Shown: in pieces, positions 1 through 5,701 of the stretch
How positions within the stretch are numbered: position 1 is the first letter of the stretch
Layout: each line of letters starts with the position of its first letter
Assembly (NCBI GenBank): GCA_019348335.1
Contig: JAHWJR010000087.1
Location: 1 to 5,701 of the forward strand
Source: Actinomycetota bacterium
GTDB lineage: Bacteria > Actinomycetota > Acidimicrobiia > Acidimicrobiales > CADCSY01
Direction of reading: 5' to 3'
Length of the DNA stretch: 5,701 nucleotides
Translations under genes and position numbers: made by a program
The notes under the pieces: generated by a model
Told to the model about the DNA's origin: nothing
The model's database searches: none
Seen by the model: the letters and a program-made list of their open reading frames with translations, nothing else

Positions 1-1137
1 GGGGTCGGGCCAGGAGAGGCTGAAGCAGCGCTGGTCGAGGGTGCCGGGCGACCAGTGGCCCCACAGCCGGAAGAAGGCGCGGCGCGTCGAGTCGGTCCAG
101 CGCAGCGCCTCGGGATCGGCGATGCGCCGCACGACCTGGCGGATGCCGCCCTCGTGCACGACGTAGCCGGCCCACGTGCCGGGGAAGTCCTGGGGCGAGC
201 CCACCTCGACCACGGTGAGGGGGCCCCAGCGGTGGCGGCGGTGGCGGTGGCTGTGGCCGCTCGTCACCAGCGTGGCCGGGTTGGCGGCGGCGAGGGCGCG
301 CAGGAAGGGCCGGCCCTCGGCACCGGGCACTCCCTGCGGCGGGTGGGTGGCGACCCGGTGCCGCTGGGGGTGGTGGTGGATGGCGACCACCGCCGGCCCG
401 CCGGCCTCCGCCGCCAGCCGGGCCACCTCGTCGGTGATGCCGGCGAGGGTCCCTTTGTCCTCTCCGGCGATGGTGGTGTCGCCCAGCACCAGGCGCACGC
501 CGGGGAGGTCGCGTGCGACGGCGCCGCCGGAGTGGAGCCGGATGCCGGCGCCGGCCAGGATCTCGTCTCCGGCCACCGCCCCTTCGCACACGTCGTGGTT
601 CCCGGGGATGGCCTCCACCGGCACCCCCGCGCCCGCCAGCAACTCGGCTGCCGATCGCCACTCGCCGGCCTGGCCGTGGTCGGTGAGGTCGCCCTTGGCC
701 ACCACCAGCTCGGCGCCCCATTCCCGCAGCTCGGCCACCGCTGCCCGCAGGCACCGCTGCGGTGGCGGCTCGTCCGCCTGGTCGGGGTGGGGGATCCTCG
801 GCCACTTGCCGAAGTGGGGGTCGCCGAGGTGGATGTCGTTGACGGTGGCGAAGCGGAACAGCTCCGGTCCCGGCGGCGGTGCCAGCGTGCGCAACCGCCC
901 GGCGGGCCCGGGAGGAGCGCCCTCGGTCTCGACGACCATCTCCAGCGAACGGCCGGGCGGGAGCCCCTCCAGCAGGGCGGACGCCGGGCCGCCGTCACCC
1001 TCCACCACCACCTCGGCGCCGCCGGCGGTGACCCGTGTCGCGCCCGGGGGCAGGCAACCCCAGACGAGCTGGGCGGTGGTGTCCTCGACGGCGAAGACGG
1101 CCGGTGCCGCCGGGCTCCCGCCCCCCAGGGCGCTCAG
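1..1137 (-). CDS. Calcineurin-like metallophosphoesterase with N-terminal beta-sandwich domain (C-terminus cut by window edge)
   Basis: A minus-strand frame open from the left edge encodes a two-metal phosphoesterase; 379 residues are visible and the C-terminus lies outside. Counting from a CTG at 1137, residues ~12-90 look like a fibronectin-III/purple-acid-phosphatase-type beta domain (PAVFAVEDTTAQLVWG, then alternating strands). The catalytic domain shows the full family signature: D101-x-H103 (NDIHLGD), G149-D150-xx-D153 (GDLTDHG), G179-N180-H181-D182, H254-H255-H256 and G294-H295-S-H297. This resembles class III cyclic-nucleotide phosphodiesterases (CpdA/Icc-like), but the substrate cannot be told from sequence. 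No signal peptide is visible. The start is uncertain: the frame is open back to a TGA at 1281-1279, yet contains no ATG, GTG or TTG before a GTG at 1011, which would cut into the beta domain. CTG at 1137 overlaps the aminopeptidase stop as CTGA, so coupled translation is inferred. CTG 1146 and ATG 939 are alternatives. Family call is strong; start is weak. Confidence 0.88.
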   Translation of the reverse strand, partial: MSALGGGSPAAPAVFAVEDTTAQLVWGCLPPGATRVTAGGAEVVVEGDGGPASALLEGLPPGRSLEMVVETEGAPPGPAGRLRTLAPPPGPELFRFATVNDIHLGDPHFGKWPRIPHPDQADEPPPQRCLRAAVAELREWGAELVVAKGDLTDHGQAGEWRSAAELLAGAGVPVEAIPGNHDVCEGAVAGDEILAGAGIRLHSGGAVARDLPGVRLVLGDTTIAGEDKGTLAGITDEVARLAAEAGGPAVVAIHHHPQRHRVATHPPQGVPGAEGRPFLRALAAANPATLVTSGHSHRHRRHRWGPLTVVEVGSPQDFPGTWAGYVVHEGGIRQVVRRIADPEALRWTDSTRRAFFRLWGHWSPGTLDQRCFSLSWPDP

Positions 1138-3686
1138 GGCAACCAGGCGGCCACCTGAGCCGCCTCCCGCTGCCGCAGGGCGACGTTGACCCGCAATCGC
1201 TCCAGGTGCTGCTGGACCGTCCTCTGCCCCTGCGGAACGGGGTGGTCGCTGAGGAAGGCGTGCACCGCAGCGGCGCGCTCAGATGTGGAGAGGGCGGTGA
1301 CGCCCCCCAACATGATCGGGATGGCGTTGTCGGGGAAGCGGGCGACGATCGCCTCCCAGTTGTGCTCGACGAAGCGCCAGGCCACGTCGTTGACGTCGCG
1401 GTTGCCGAGGAAGCGCATCACGACGTAGGGGGCGTTCTGCGAGCGGATGGCGTCGGTGAGGGTCATGGCCAACGTCTGCTGGGCCAGGTCGGGGTCGGGG
1501 AACCGGGCCAGGGCATAGAGGTAGCGCACCGACTCCTGGGGCGAGGGCGAGCTGCGGTAGCGCTCCAGGAAGGTGGCGTGGTCGTCGGCCGTGCCCTTGG
1601 AGGCCACCACGTTGGCGGCGGCGGCGGCCACGTCGGGGTCGAGCGAGGCGGGATCGCTGAGGTAGGCGCCGTGGGCCCGCCGGGCCTGCGCCTGCACCTC
1701 GCCGTCGTCACCGAGCACGCCGGCGGCGCCGATGAGGATGCCCCGCAGCGCTCGGGTGAGCTCGTCCTCGCCGGGGGCGGGCTCCCACCCCAGGCGCTGG
1801 TGGGCCGGGCCCACGAGGGTGCGCACCCAGGCCTGGAAGCGTTGGCGAGGCTCGCCGTCGAGGAGGTGGTCGACGGCGCCGAGGACCCCGGTCAGGGTGG
1901 CCCACACCGTGCGGTCGGTCTCGTCACCGAAACCCTGGGCCAGCTCGAGCAGATCGGGGGCCGGCGTCTGCCCGGCGAGCACCGCCGCCCAGGTGTCGTC
2001 GACGAGCGCCGCCCGCTCGACCGCGGCCAGCCCGGGAAGCGACCCCCGCAACGAGGCCAGCAGCCGGGGGCCGTAGCGCACCCGGTAGAAGCCGGAGGCG
2101 CCGGCGTTGACCACGGCCGGATCGCCCTCGACCGCCACGTCGGTGGCGTCGGTCTCCAGCAGCAGCCGCACCGGCTCGCCTCCGGCCGACGCCAGCAGGG
2201 GGACGGGCCACGTCGCCGGCTCGGCCTCGTCGGCGCCGGCGAACAGGAACCGCTGCTGGTCGAGGCGCAACCGGCCGTCCTCGGCCTCGGCGCCCACCAG
2301 CGGGTAGCCACCCCGGAAGATCCAGGCGTCCATGATGCGGCGCACCGGCGCTCCCGTCGCCTCCTCGATGGCGTCCCAGAGCTCGTAGGTCTCGGCGTTG
2401 CCGTAGGCATGGGCGGCGAGGTAGCGGCGGATGCCGTCCCGGAAGCCCTCGGTGCCGAGGTACTGCTCGAGCATGCGCAGCACCGAGGCGCCCTTGACGT
2501 AGGTGAGCACGTCGAACATGCCCTCGGCGTCCTGAGGGGAGTGCACGGGGTACTCGATGGGCCGGGTGCTGGCCAGGGAGTCGACGGCGAAGGCGGCCGA
2601 GCGCTCGGAGGAGAACGTCTCCCACCGGCGCCACTCGGGCTTGTAGGCGTCGACGGCGGCGACCTCCATGAACGTGGCGAAGGCCTCGTTCAACCACAGG
2701 CCGTTCCACCAGCGCATGGTCACCAGGTCGCCGAACCACATGTGGGCCAGCTCGTGGGCCACCACGTCGGCCACCCGCTCCAGCTCGGCGCGGGACACGG
2801 CGTCGGGGTCGACGAGCAGGACCTGCTCCCGGAAGGTGATGGCGCCCAGGTTCTCCATGGCGCCGAAGGCGAAGTCGGGCACGGCGATCAGGTCGCACTT
2901 GTCGCCGGGATAGGCGATGCCGTAGTAGTCGCCGAACCAGCGCAGGCAGAACTGGGCGACGTCCAGGGCGAAGGGCGCCAGGTGGCCCTTGCCGGGCACG
3001 TGCACCACCCGCAGCGGCACGCCGTCGACGTCGACGGGCTCGGTGGCTTCGAGCGGGCCGACCACGAACGCCACCAGGTACGTGCTCATGGGGATGGTGT
3101 CGGCGAAGCGCACGGCGACGCGGCCGTCGTCGGTGGGGCGCTCGTCGACCACCGAGGTGTTGCTCACCGCCAGCAGGCCCTCGGCCACCACCAGGGTCAC
3201 CGCGAACACCGCCTTGCGGTCGGGCTCGTCCCAGCAAGGGAACACCCGCCGGGCGTCGGTGGCCTCCATCTGGGTGGTGGCGATGACGTGCCCGTTGCCG
3301 GCGTCGTCGGTGAACACGCTGCGGTAGAAGCCGGCGAGCTTGTCGTTCAGCACCCCTCGGAAGCGCAGGTGCAGCGTCCAGTCGCCGGCGTGGGCCGTCT
3401 CGGCCAGCGCCAGCGTGAGCCGCTCCGTCCGCGGGTCGAGGTGGGGCTGGGCGGCTCGCCGGGTGCCGTCGGCGGCGGTGAGCTCCACCTCGAGGATCTC
3501 GAGCTCGACGGCGTTGAGCACCACCTCGTCCACGGGCTCGGTGATCTCCACGGCGATGGCGGCGGTGCCGTCGAAGGTGGAGGTGTCGAGGTCGGGCTCG
3601 ATGCGCAGCTCGTAGCGGCGGGGGACCACCGTGCGGGGCAGCCGGTGCCCGTCGTTCTGGCCCTCGATCTCGCCCTCTTCCTGCAT
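1134..3686 (-). CDS. pepN: M1-family zinc aminopeptidase, PSA/ERAP-like (aminopeptidase N type)
   Basis: This 850-aa protein removes N-terminal residues from peptides and is probably cytoplasmic, since no signal peptide or membrane helix is visible. The N-terminal beta-saddle domain begins near HRLPRTVVPRRYEL (residues ~13-26). The exopeptidase motif GAMEN is at 275-279. The zinc site is H311-E-x-x-H315 with the third ligand E334 in NEAF, exactly HEXXH-X18-E. Y396 in TYVKG fits the transition-state-stabilising tyrosine. The C-terminal half is helical and ends with a GNRDVNDVAWRFVEHNW stretch (~761 onward), the pattern of ERAP1_C/puromycin-sensitive aminopeptidases rather than the E. coli PepN C-terminal domain. 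Length is normal for the actinobacterial form. The reading frame stays open upstream to an ATG at 3893, but that start would cross the divergent region and overlap the small membrane-protein gene. ATG 3686 is chosen because homology begins just after it and a TACCAT box lies 6 nt upstream. The phosphoesterase gene follows in the same direction with a 4-nt overlap. Confidence 0.95.
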   Translation of the reverse strand: MQEEGEIEGQNDGHRLPRTVVPRRYELRIEPDLDTSTFDGTAAIAVEITEPVDEVVLNAVELEILEVELTAADGTRRAAQPHLDPRTERLTLALAETAHAGDWTLHLRFRGVLNDKLAGFYRSVFTDDAGNGHVIATTQMEATDARRVFPCWDEPDRKAVFAVTLVVAEGLLAVSNTSVVDERPTDDGRVAVRFADTIPMSTYLVAFVVGPLEATEPVDVDGVPLRVVHVPGKGHLAPFALDVAQFCLRWFGDYYGIAYPGDKCDLIAVPDFAFGAMENLGAITFREQVLLVDPDAVSRAELERVADVVAHELAHMWFGDLVTMRWWNGLWLNEAFATFMEVAAVDAYKPEWRRWETFSSERSAAFAVDSLASTRPIEYPVHSPQDAEGMFDVLTYVKGASVLRMLEQYLGTEGFRDGIRRYLAAHAYGNAETYELWDAIEEATGAPVRRIMDAWIFRGGYPLVGAEAEDGRLRLDQQRFLFAGADEAEPATWPVPLLASAGGEPVRLLLETDATDVAVEGDPAVVNAGASGFYRVRYGPRLLASLRGSLPGLAAVERAALVDDTWAAVLAGQTPAPDLLELAQGFGDETDRTVWATLTGVLGAVDHLLDGEPRQRFQAWVRTLVGPAHQRLGWEPAPGEDELTRALRGILIGAAGVLGDDGEVQAQARRAHGAYLSDPASLDPDVAAAAANVVASKGTADDHATFLERYRSSPSPQESVRYLYALARFPDPDLAQQTLAMTLTDAIRSQNAPYVVMRFLGNRDVNDVAWRFVEHNWEAIVARFPDNAIPIMLGGVTALSTSERAAAVHAFLSDHPVPQGQRTVQQHLERLRVNVALRQREAAQVAAWLP

Positions 3687-3698
3687 GCCGGGATGGTA
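3687..3698 (-). promoter_or_regulatory. Leaderless-type -10 box of the aminopeptidase gene
   Basis: On the minus strand TACCAT (3698-3693) is followed by CCCGGC and then the ATG at 3686. A TAnnnT hexamer ending 6 nt before the start codon puts the expected transcription start on or next to the A of the ATG. No Shine-Dalgarno sequence is present between them, and no convincing -35 hexamer is seen 16-18 bp upstream. This box supports 3686 as the start and should drive both the aminopeptidase and the downstream phosphoesterase. Confidence 0.6.
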
Positions 3699-3726
3699 AC
3701 GGGGGTGCGAGGCGTTGCCTGCGGCG

Positions 3727-3750
3727 ATGGTGCATCCGAGGGAATGGTGC
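3727..3750. repeat. Short direct repeat ATGGTGC x2 in the divergent intergenic region
   Basis: ATGGTGC occurs at 3727-3733 and again at 3744-3750, a 17-bp period. The pair is also flanked by GCGGCG (3721-3726) and CGCCGC (3750-3755), which are inverted with respect to each other. The repeats lie just beyond the expected -35 region of the aminopeptidase promoter, centred about 44 and 61 bp upstream of its start codon, where an activator could bind. The 7-bp units are short, so chance is a real alternative. Confidence 0.25.
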
Positions 3751-3815
3751 GCCGCAGTTGCTCGTGGCTGCACGGCGTCTGAGTCAGGCGGCGACCGACG
3801 CTGAGGGCGATCCTG

Positions 3816-3828
3816 TACGTTCTCCAAC
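3816..3828 (+). promoter_or_regulatory. Leaderless-type -10 box of the small membrane-protein gene
   Basis: TACGTT (3816-3821) is followed by seven bases and the ATG at 3829. There is no ribosome-binding sequence in the gap, so a leaderless message starting at or beside the ATG is the simplest reading. The -35 region, around 3792-3799 (CGACCGAC), matches consensus poorly. The box lies inside the 142-bp region shared with the divergent aminopeptidase promoter. Confidence 0.55.
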
Positions 3829-4035
3829 ATGGAGGCCCTCGGTGCACCGGAACTGCTCATCCTCCTCGTGCTCGCCGGGTTCCTGGTGGCCACGTTCTAT
3901 GGCGCCTACCGAGCGTTCAAGAACGGCGACACCGGTTGGGGTATCGGGATCCTGGTCGCCTGGCTCGTCGGCCTGGGCTGGCTCGTCGGCATCATCTACC
4001 TGCTGACCGTGGACCGTCGCCGGCGTACCGCCTGA
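3829..4035 (+). CDS. Small two-helix membrane protein, PLDc_N-like
   Basis: This encodes 68 residues with two hydrophobic helices. Helix one spans ~7-27 (PELLILLVLAGFLVATFYGAY). A short polar loop with AFKNGDTG follows. Helix two spans ~37-60 and is rich in Gly and Trp (GWGIGILVAWLVGLGWL). The protein ends in a basic DRRRRTA tail, which by the positive-inside rule would sit in the cytoplasm. The second helix and basic end resemble the PLDc_N membrane module found at the N-terminus of cardiolipin synthases and as stand-alone small proteins of unknown role; no catalytic domain follows here. The start is fixed by the TACGTT box 7 nt upstream. The kinase gene begins 34 bp after the stop and may be partly co-transcribed. 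That it is a real membrane protein is fairly sure; its function is unknown, and the family link is from recall of the pattern only. Confidence 0.75.
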   Translation: MEALGAPELLILLVLAGFLVATFYGAYRAFKNGDTGWGIGILVAWLVGLGWLVGIIYLLTVDRRRRTA

Positions 4036-4057
4036 TCGGTGTCCTGACCTCGGGCGC

Positions 4058-4069
4058 TAGCTTGCGCCC
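4058..4069 (+). promoter_or_regulatory. Leaderless-type -10 box of the PfkB kinase gene
   Basis: TAGCTT (4058-4063) is followed by GCGCCC and the ATG at 4070, the same geometry as in front of the aminopeptidase gene. No Shine-Dalgarno sequence is present. It suggests that the kinase has its own promoter even though only 34 bp separate it from the preceding gene. No clear -35 element is visible; the corresponding region falls over the stop codon of the small membrane-protein gene. Confidence 0.55.
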
Positions 4070-5059
4070 ATGGACACCCGCTTCGACGTCCTCGGCATCG
4101 GCAACGCCCTGGTCGACGTCATCGCCCAGGTCGACGACGCCTTCCTCACCGGTCACGGCCTGGTGAAGGGCTCGATGGCGCTGCTCGATGCCGGCCGGGC
4201 CCTCGTGCTGCGAGAGGACCTCGGCCCCGCCGCCGAGAGCTCCGGCGGCTCGGCGGCCAACACGCTCGCCGGCGTGGCGTCACTGGGTGGGCGGGGCGCC
4301 TTCATCGGCAGCGTGGGTGACGACCGGCTGGGAAAGGTCTTCGCCGACGACATCCGCTCCGTGGGCGTGGAGTTCCACTCGGGGCCGACGCCGGGCGAGG
4401 CGCCCACCGGGTGCTGCCTGGTGGCGGTCACCCCCGATGCCGAGCGGACCATGTCCACGCTGCTGGGCGCCGCTGCCGAGCTCGGTCCCGACGACGTCGA
4501 CGAGCAGCTGGTGGCCGATGCCGCCGTCACCTACCTGGAGGGCTACCTCGTCGAGCAGAAGGGTGCCCGGGAGGCGTTCTACAAGGCGGCGGCCGCCGCC
4601 CACCGGGCCGGGCGCAAGGTGGCACTGACGCTGTCCGACTCGATGTGCGTGGGCCGGTTCCGCCAGGAGTTCCTGGAGCTGGTGGAGGGCACCGCCGACC
4701 TCCTGTTCGCCAACGAGGACGAGCTGCGCCTGCTGTACGGCACCGACGACGCCGACGAGGCCCTCTCCAGCGCCGAGCGCCGGTGCTCGCTCGTCGCCCT
4801 GACCCGCGGCGCCCGCGGCTCGACGGTCTCGGCCGGCAGCCAGCGCCACGACGTTCCCGCCGTCACTGTTCCCCGAGTCGTCGACACCACCGGCGCCGGC
4901 GACCTCTACGCCGCCGGCTTCCTCCACGGCCTCAGCCGGGGCTGCGACGCCGAGACCTGCGGGAAGCTCGGGGCCGTCGCCGCCGCCGAGGTCATCACCC
5001 ACCTGGGCGCCCGGCCGGAGACCCCGCTCGACACCCTGGTGGGGACGCTCCTCGACTAG
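4070..5059 (+). CDS. PfkB/ribokinase-family kinase, probable adenosine kinase
   Basis: This 329-aa cytoplasmic kinase transfers phosphate from ATP to a sugar or nucleoside hydroxyl. The N-terminal FDVLGIGNALVDVI (5-18) and S58-GGSAANT-65, followed by AFIGSVGDDRLG (77-88), are the PfkB substrate-binding signature. LTLSDSMCVGRFRQEFLEL (187-204) and NEDE (215-218) are shared with a bacterial subgroup usually annotated as adenosine kinase. The nucleotide-binding anion hole and catalytic base are in D272-TTGAGD-278, with D278 the expected catalytic residue. Length is normal and nothing essential appears missing. If the substrate is adenosine, the role is purine salvage to AMP, but substrate calls in this family are unreliable and a sugar kinase (ribokinase or fructokinase type) remains possible. 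ATG 4070 is supported by the TAGCTT box 6 nt upstream. The 3' end converges on the next gene with 9 bp between stop codons. Family certain, substrate moderate. Confidence 0.93.
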   Translation: MDTRFDVLGIGNALVDVIAQVDDAFLTGHGLVKGSMALLDAGRALVLREDLGPAAESSGGSAANTLAGVASLGGRGAFIGSVGDDRLGKVFADDIRSVGVEFHSGPTPGEAPTGCCLVAVTPDAERTMSTLLGAAAELGPDDVDEQLVADAAVTYLEGYLVEQKGAREAFYKAAAAAHRAGRKVALTLSDSMCVGRFRQEFLELVEGTADLLFANEDELRLLYGTDDADEALSSAERRCSLVALTRGARGSTVSAGSQRHDVPAVTVPRVVDTTGAGDLYAAGFLHGLSRGCDAETCGKLGAVAAAEVITHLGARPETPLDTLVGTLLD

Positions 5060-5068
5060 CGCAAGCGG
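5060..5068. other. Tight convergent junction without a terminator
   Basis: Only nine bases separate the TAG of the kinase gene (5057-5059) from the TGA of the opposing gene (5069-5071). I see no hairpin followed by a T-run on either strand here, so each transcript must end inside the opposite gene or by a factor-dependent mechanism. Overlapping 3' ends are therefore expected. Confidence 0.6.
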
Positions 5069-5677
5069 TCAGCGGCCCTCGGTGTCGGGCTCGGGAGGCA
5101 GGAACTCGAAGGTCAGGTCGCCCAGGCGCACCAGGGTGGACGCCACCCAGCCGCCGATGCCGCCGAACTGGTCGTCGAGCACGGAGCCGTCGGCCAGGGT
5201 CCGCTCGTCGAGGGGGATGCTGCCCTCGTAGGCCACCTCGATGGCGAACTCCCCGTCGCTGAGGTCGCGTCCGCACGTCTGCTCGATGGTCGCCCCGGAG
5301 CGGGCGAGGGTGTCCCCGCCGATGGGCGGGCTGGCGTCGGGCAGCGCCCCCAGCACCCGTCCCGGGTCGGGGCGCCGGGCCAGGCGCTGGATGCGCAACG
5401 TCACCTCGACGAGGATCTCCGGCGGTTCGTCCAGGGGCTCTTCGATGTACCAGTTGCGGTAGGCGGTCTGCGACCAGGTGGGCCAGTCGAGGGTGAGGTC
5501 GGCCCGGACCCGCGGCGGCGACCCTTCCCCGGGCAGGCCGTAGCTGGTCTCCCACGTCACGTCGCCCAGCAGCACGTCGACCTGGAAGCGCTCCTCGAAG
5601 GTCTGGCGCTCGAGCAGGGCGCTCTCCATGGCGTCCCGCAGGGCGCCGATGGCGTCGGTGAAGACGTGGTCGAGCAT
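5069..5677 (-). CDS. Uncharacterised 202-aa soluble protein
   Basis: I do not recognise a family. The 202-residue product is acidic, has no signal peptide or membrane helix, and has a single cysteine (C135). Residues 2-30 (VFTDAIGALRDAMESALLERQTFEERF) look like an amphipathic helix. What follows seems beta-rich: probable strands at ~31-44 (FQVDVLLGDVTWET), 55-65, 86-99 (PEILVEVTLRIQRL), 142-152 (GEFAIEVAYEG) and 185-193 (LGDLTFEFL). Tryptophans cluster at 65-76 (WPTWSQTAYRNW). A proline-rich linker sits at 103-119. No catalytic motif is apparent. It reads as a real gene: frame use is consistent, opposite-strand frames look like shadows, and a TACCCT box lies 7 nt before the ATG. It is convergent with the kinase gene; its own upstream neighbour lies outside the window, so context gives no hint of its role. 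Confidence 0.8.
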   Translation of the reverse strand: MLDHVFTDAIGALRDAMESALLERQTFEERFQVDVLLGDVTWETSYGLPGEGSPPRVRADLTLDWPTWSQTAYRNWYIEEPLDEPPEILVEVTLRIQRLARRPDPGRVLGALPDASPPIGGDTLARSGATIEQTCGRDLSDGEFAIEVAYEGSIPLDERTLADGSVLDDQFGGIGGWVASTLVRLGDLTFEFLPPEPDTEGR

Positions 5678-5690
5678 CGCACCGAGGGTA
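5678..5690 (-). promoter_or_regulatory. Leaderless-type -10 box of the 202-aa protein gene
   Basis: On the minus strand TACCCT (5690-5685) is followed by CGGTGCG and the ATG at 5677. As with the other ATG-started genes there is no Shine-Dalgarno sequence. Only 11 bases remain before the window edge, so any -35 element cannot be judged. Confidence 0.5.
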
Positions 5691-5701
5691 TTCGGGTCAG
5701 A

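Noticed and set aside
264..998. A 244-codon minus-strand frame starting with ATG inside the phosphoesterase gene
   Set aside because: It is out of register with the motif-bearing frame and yields Arg/Pro/Ser-rich nonsense. The true frame has no early ATG and leaves the window.
55..1158. A 367-codon plus-strand frame opposite the phosphoesterase
   Set aside because: The minus-strand frame has the complete metallophosphoesterase signature. The plus frame gives low-complexity Gly/Ala/Arg sequence and is a shadow.
3750..3777. Imperfect inverted repeat considered as a terminator
   Set aside because: It has a mismatch bulge, no T-run on either strand, and lies between divergent promoters where no transcript needs to end.
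1035..3782. A 915-codon open frame on the plus strand, antisense to nearly all of the aminopeptidase
   Set aside because: It mirrors the codon pattern of the opposite gene (GC-rich third positions suppress stops), its product is repetitive in Gly, Val, His and Arg with no recognisable domain, and the minus strand encodes a complete M1 enzyme with all motifs.
3687..3893. N-terminal extension of the aminopeptidase to an ATG at 3893
   Set aside because: The extra residues look unlike M1 proteins, would overlap the divergent small membrane-protein gene, and would place the TACCAT box inside the coding region.
4280..5002. A 240-codon minus-strand frame opposite the kinase
   Set aside because: Antisense shadow of a complete PfkB kinase; no domain is recognisable.
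4995..5555. Second minus-strand frame overlapping the 202-aa gene
   Set aside because: Arg/Pro/Gly-rich product typical of an off-register frame. The 5069-5677 frame has balanced composition and a start box.

Overview
The window is a GC-rich, gene-dense piece of bacterial chromosome, most likely from a high-GC actinobacterium. The class Acidimicrobiia is my best guess, from protein style and from TAnnnT boxes placed directly in front of start codons; this is inference, not proof. Five protein genes fill almost all of it. I see no rRNA, tRNA, CRISPR array, insertion sequence, phage gene or factor-independent terminator.

Layout, left to right. (1) A minus-strand calcineurin-like metallophosphoesterase with an N-terminal beta-sandwich domain runs off the left edge, so its C-terminus is missing. 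(2) Immediately upstream of it in transcription order is a minus-strand M1-family zinc aminopeptidase of 850 aa, with its GAMEN and HEXXH-E motifs intact and a C-terminal domain like that of eukaryotic puromycin-sensitive/ERAP enzymes. The two genes abut with a CTGA stop/start overlap and look like a translationally coupled pair. (3) A 142-bp divergent intergenic region separates this pair from the plus-strand genes. (4) A 68-aa two-helix membrane protein resembling the PLDc_N type comes next. (5) 34 bp later comes a PfkB-family sugar/nucleoside kinase (329 aa), most like bacterial proteins annotated as adenosine kinase. (6) It converges, with only 9 bp between stop codons, on a minus-strand gene for a 202-aa soluble protein I do not recognise; that gene's start is 24 bp from the right edge.

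The clearest non-coding signal is regulatory. All four genes with a visible ATG start have a TAnnnT hexamer (TACGTT, TAGCTT, TACCAT, TACCCT) ending 6-7 nt before the ATG and no Shine-Dalgarno sequence. This is the geometry of leaderless transcripts, in which the transcription start is the A of the ATG or next to it. The fifth gene, the phosphoesterase, has neither such a box nor any in-frame ATG/GTG/TTG at a sensible place, which fits downstream translation from a coupled, non-canonical CTG start.

No obvious shared pathway joins the genes: peptide turnover, phosphoester hydrolysis, purine or sugar phosphorylation and two small uncharacterised proteins. I read this as an ordinary housekeeping region with a few points worth checking, and I do not see a new defence, mobile or biosynthetic system.
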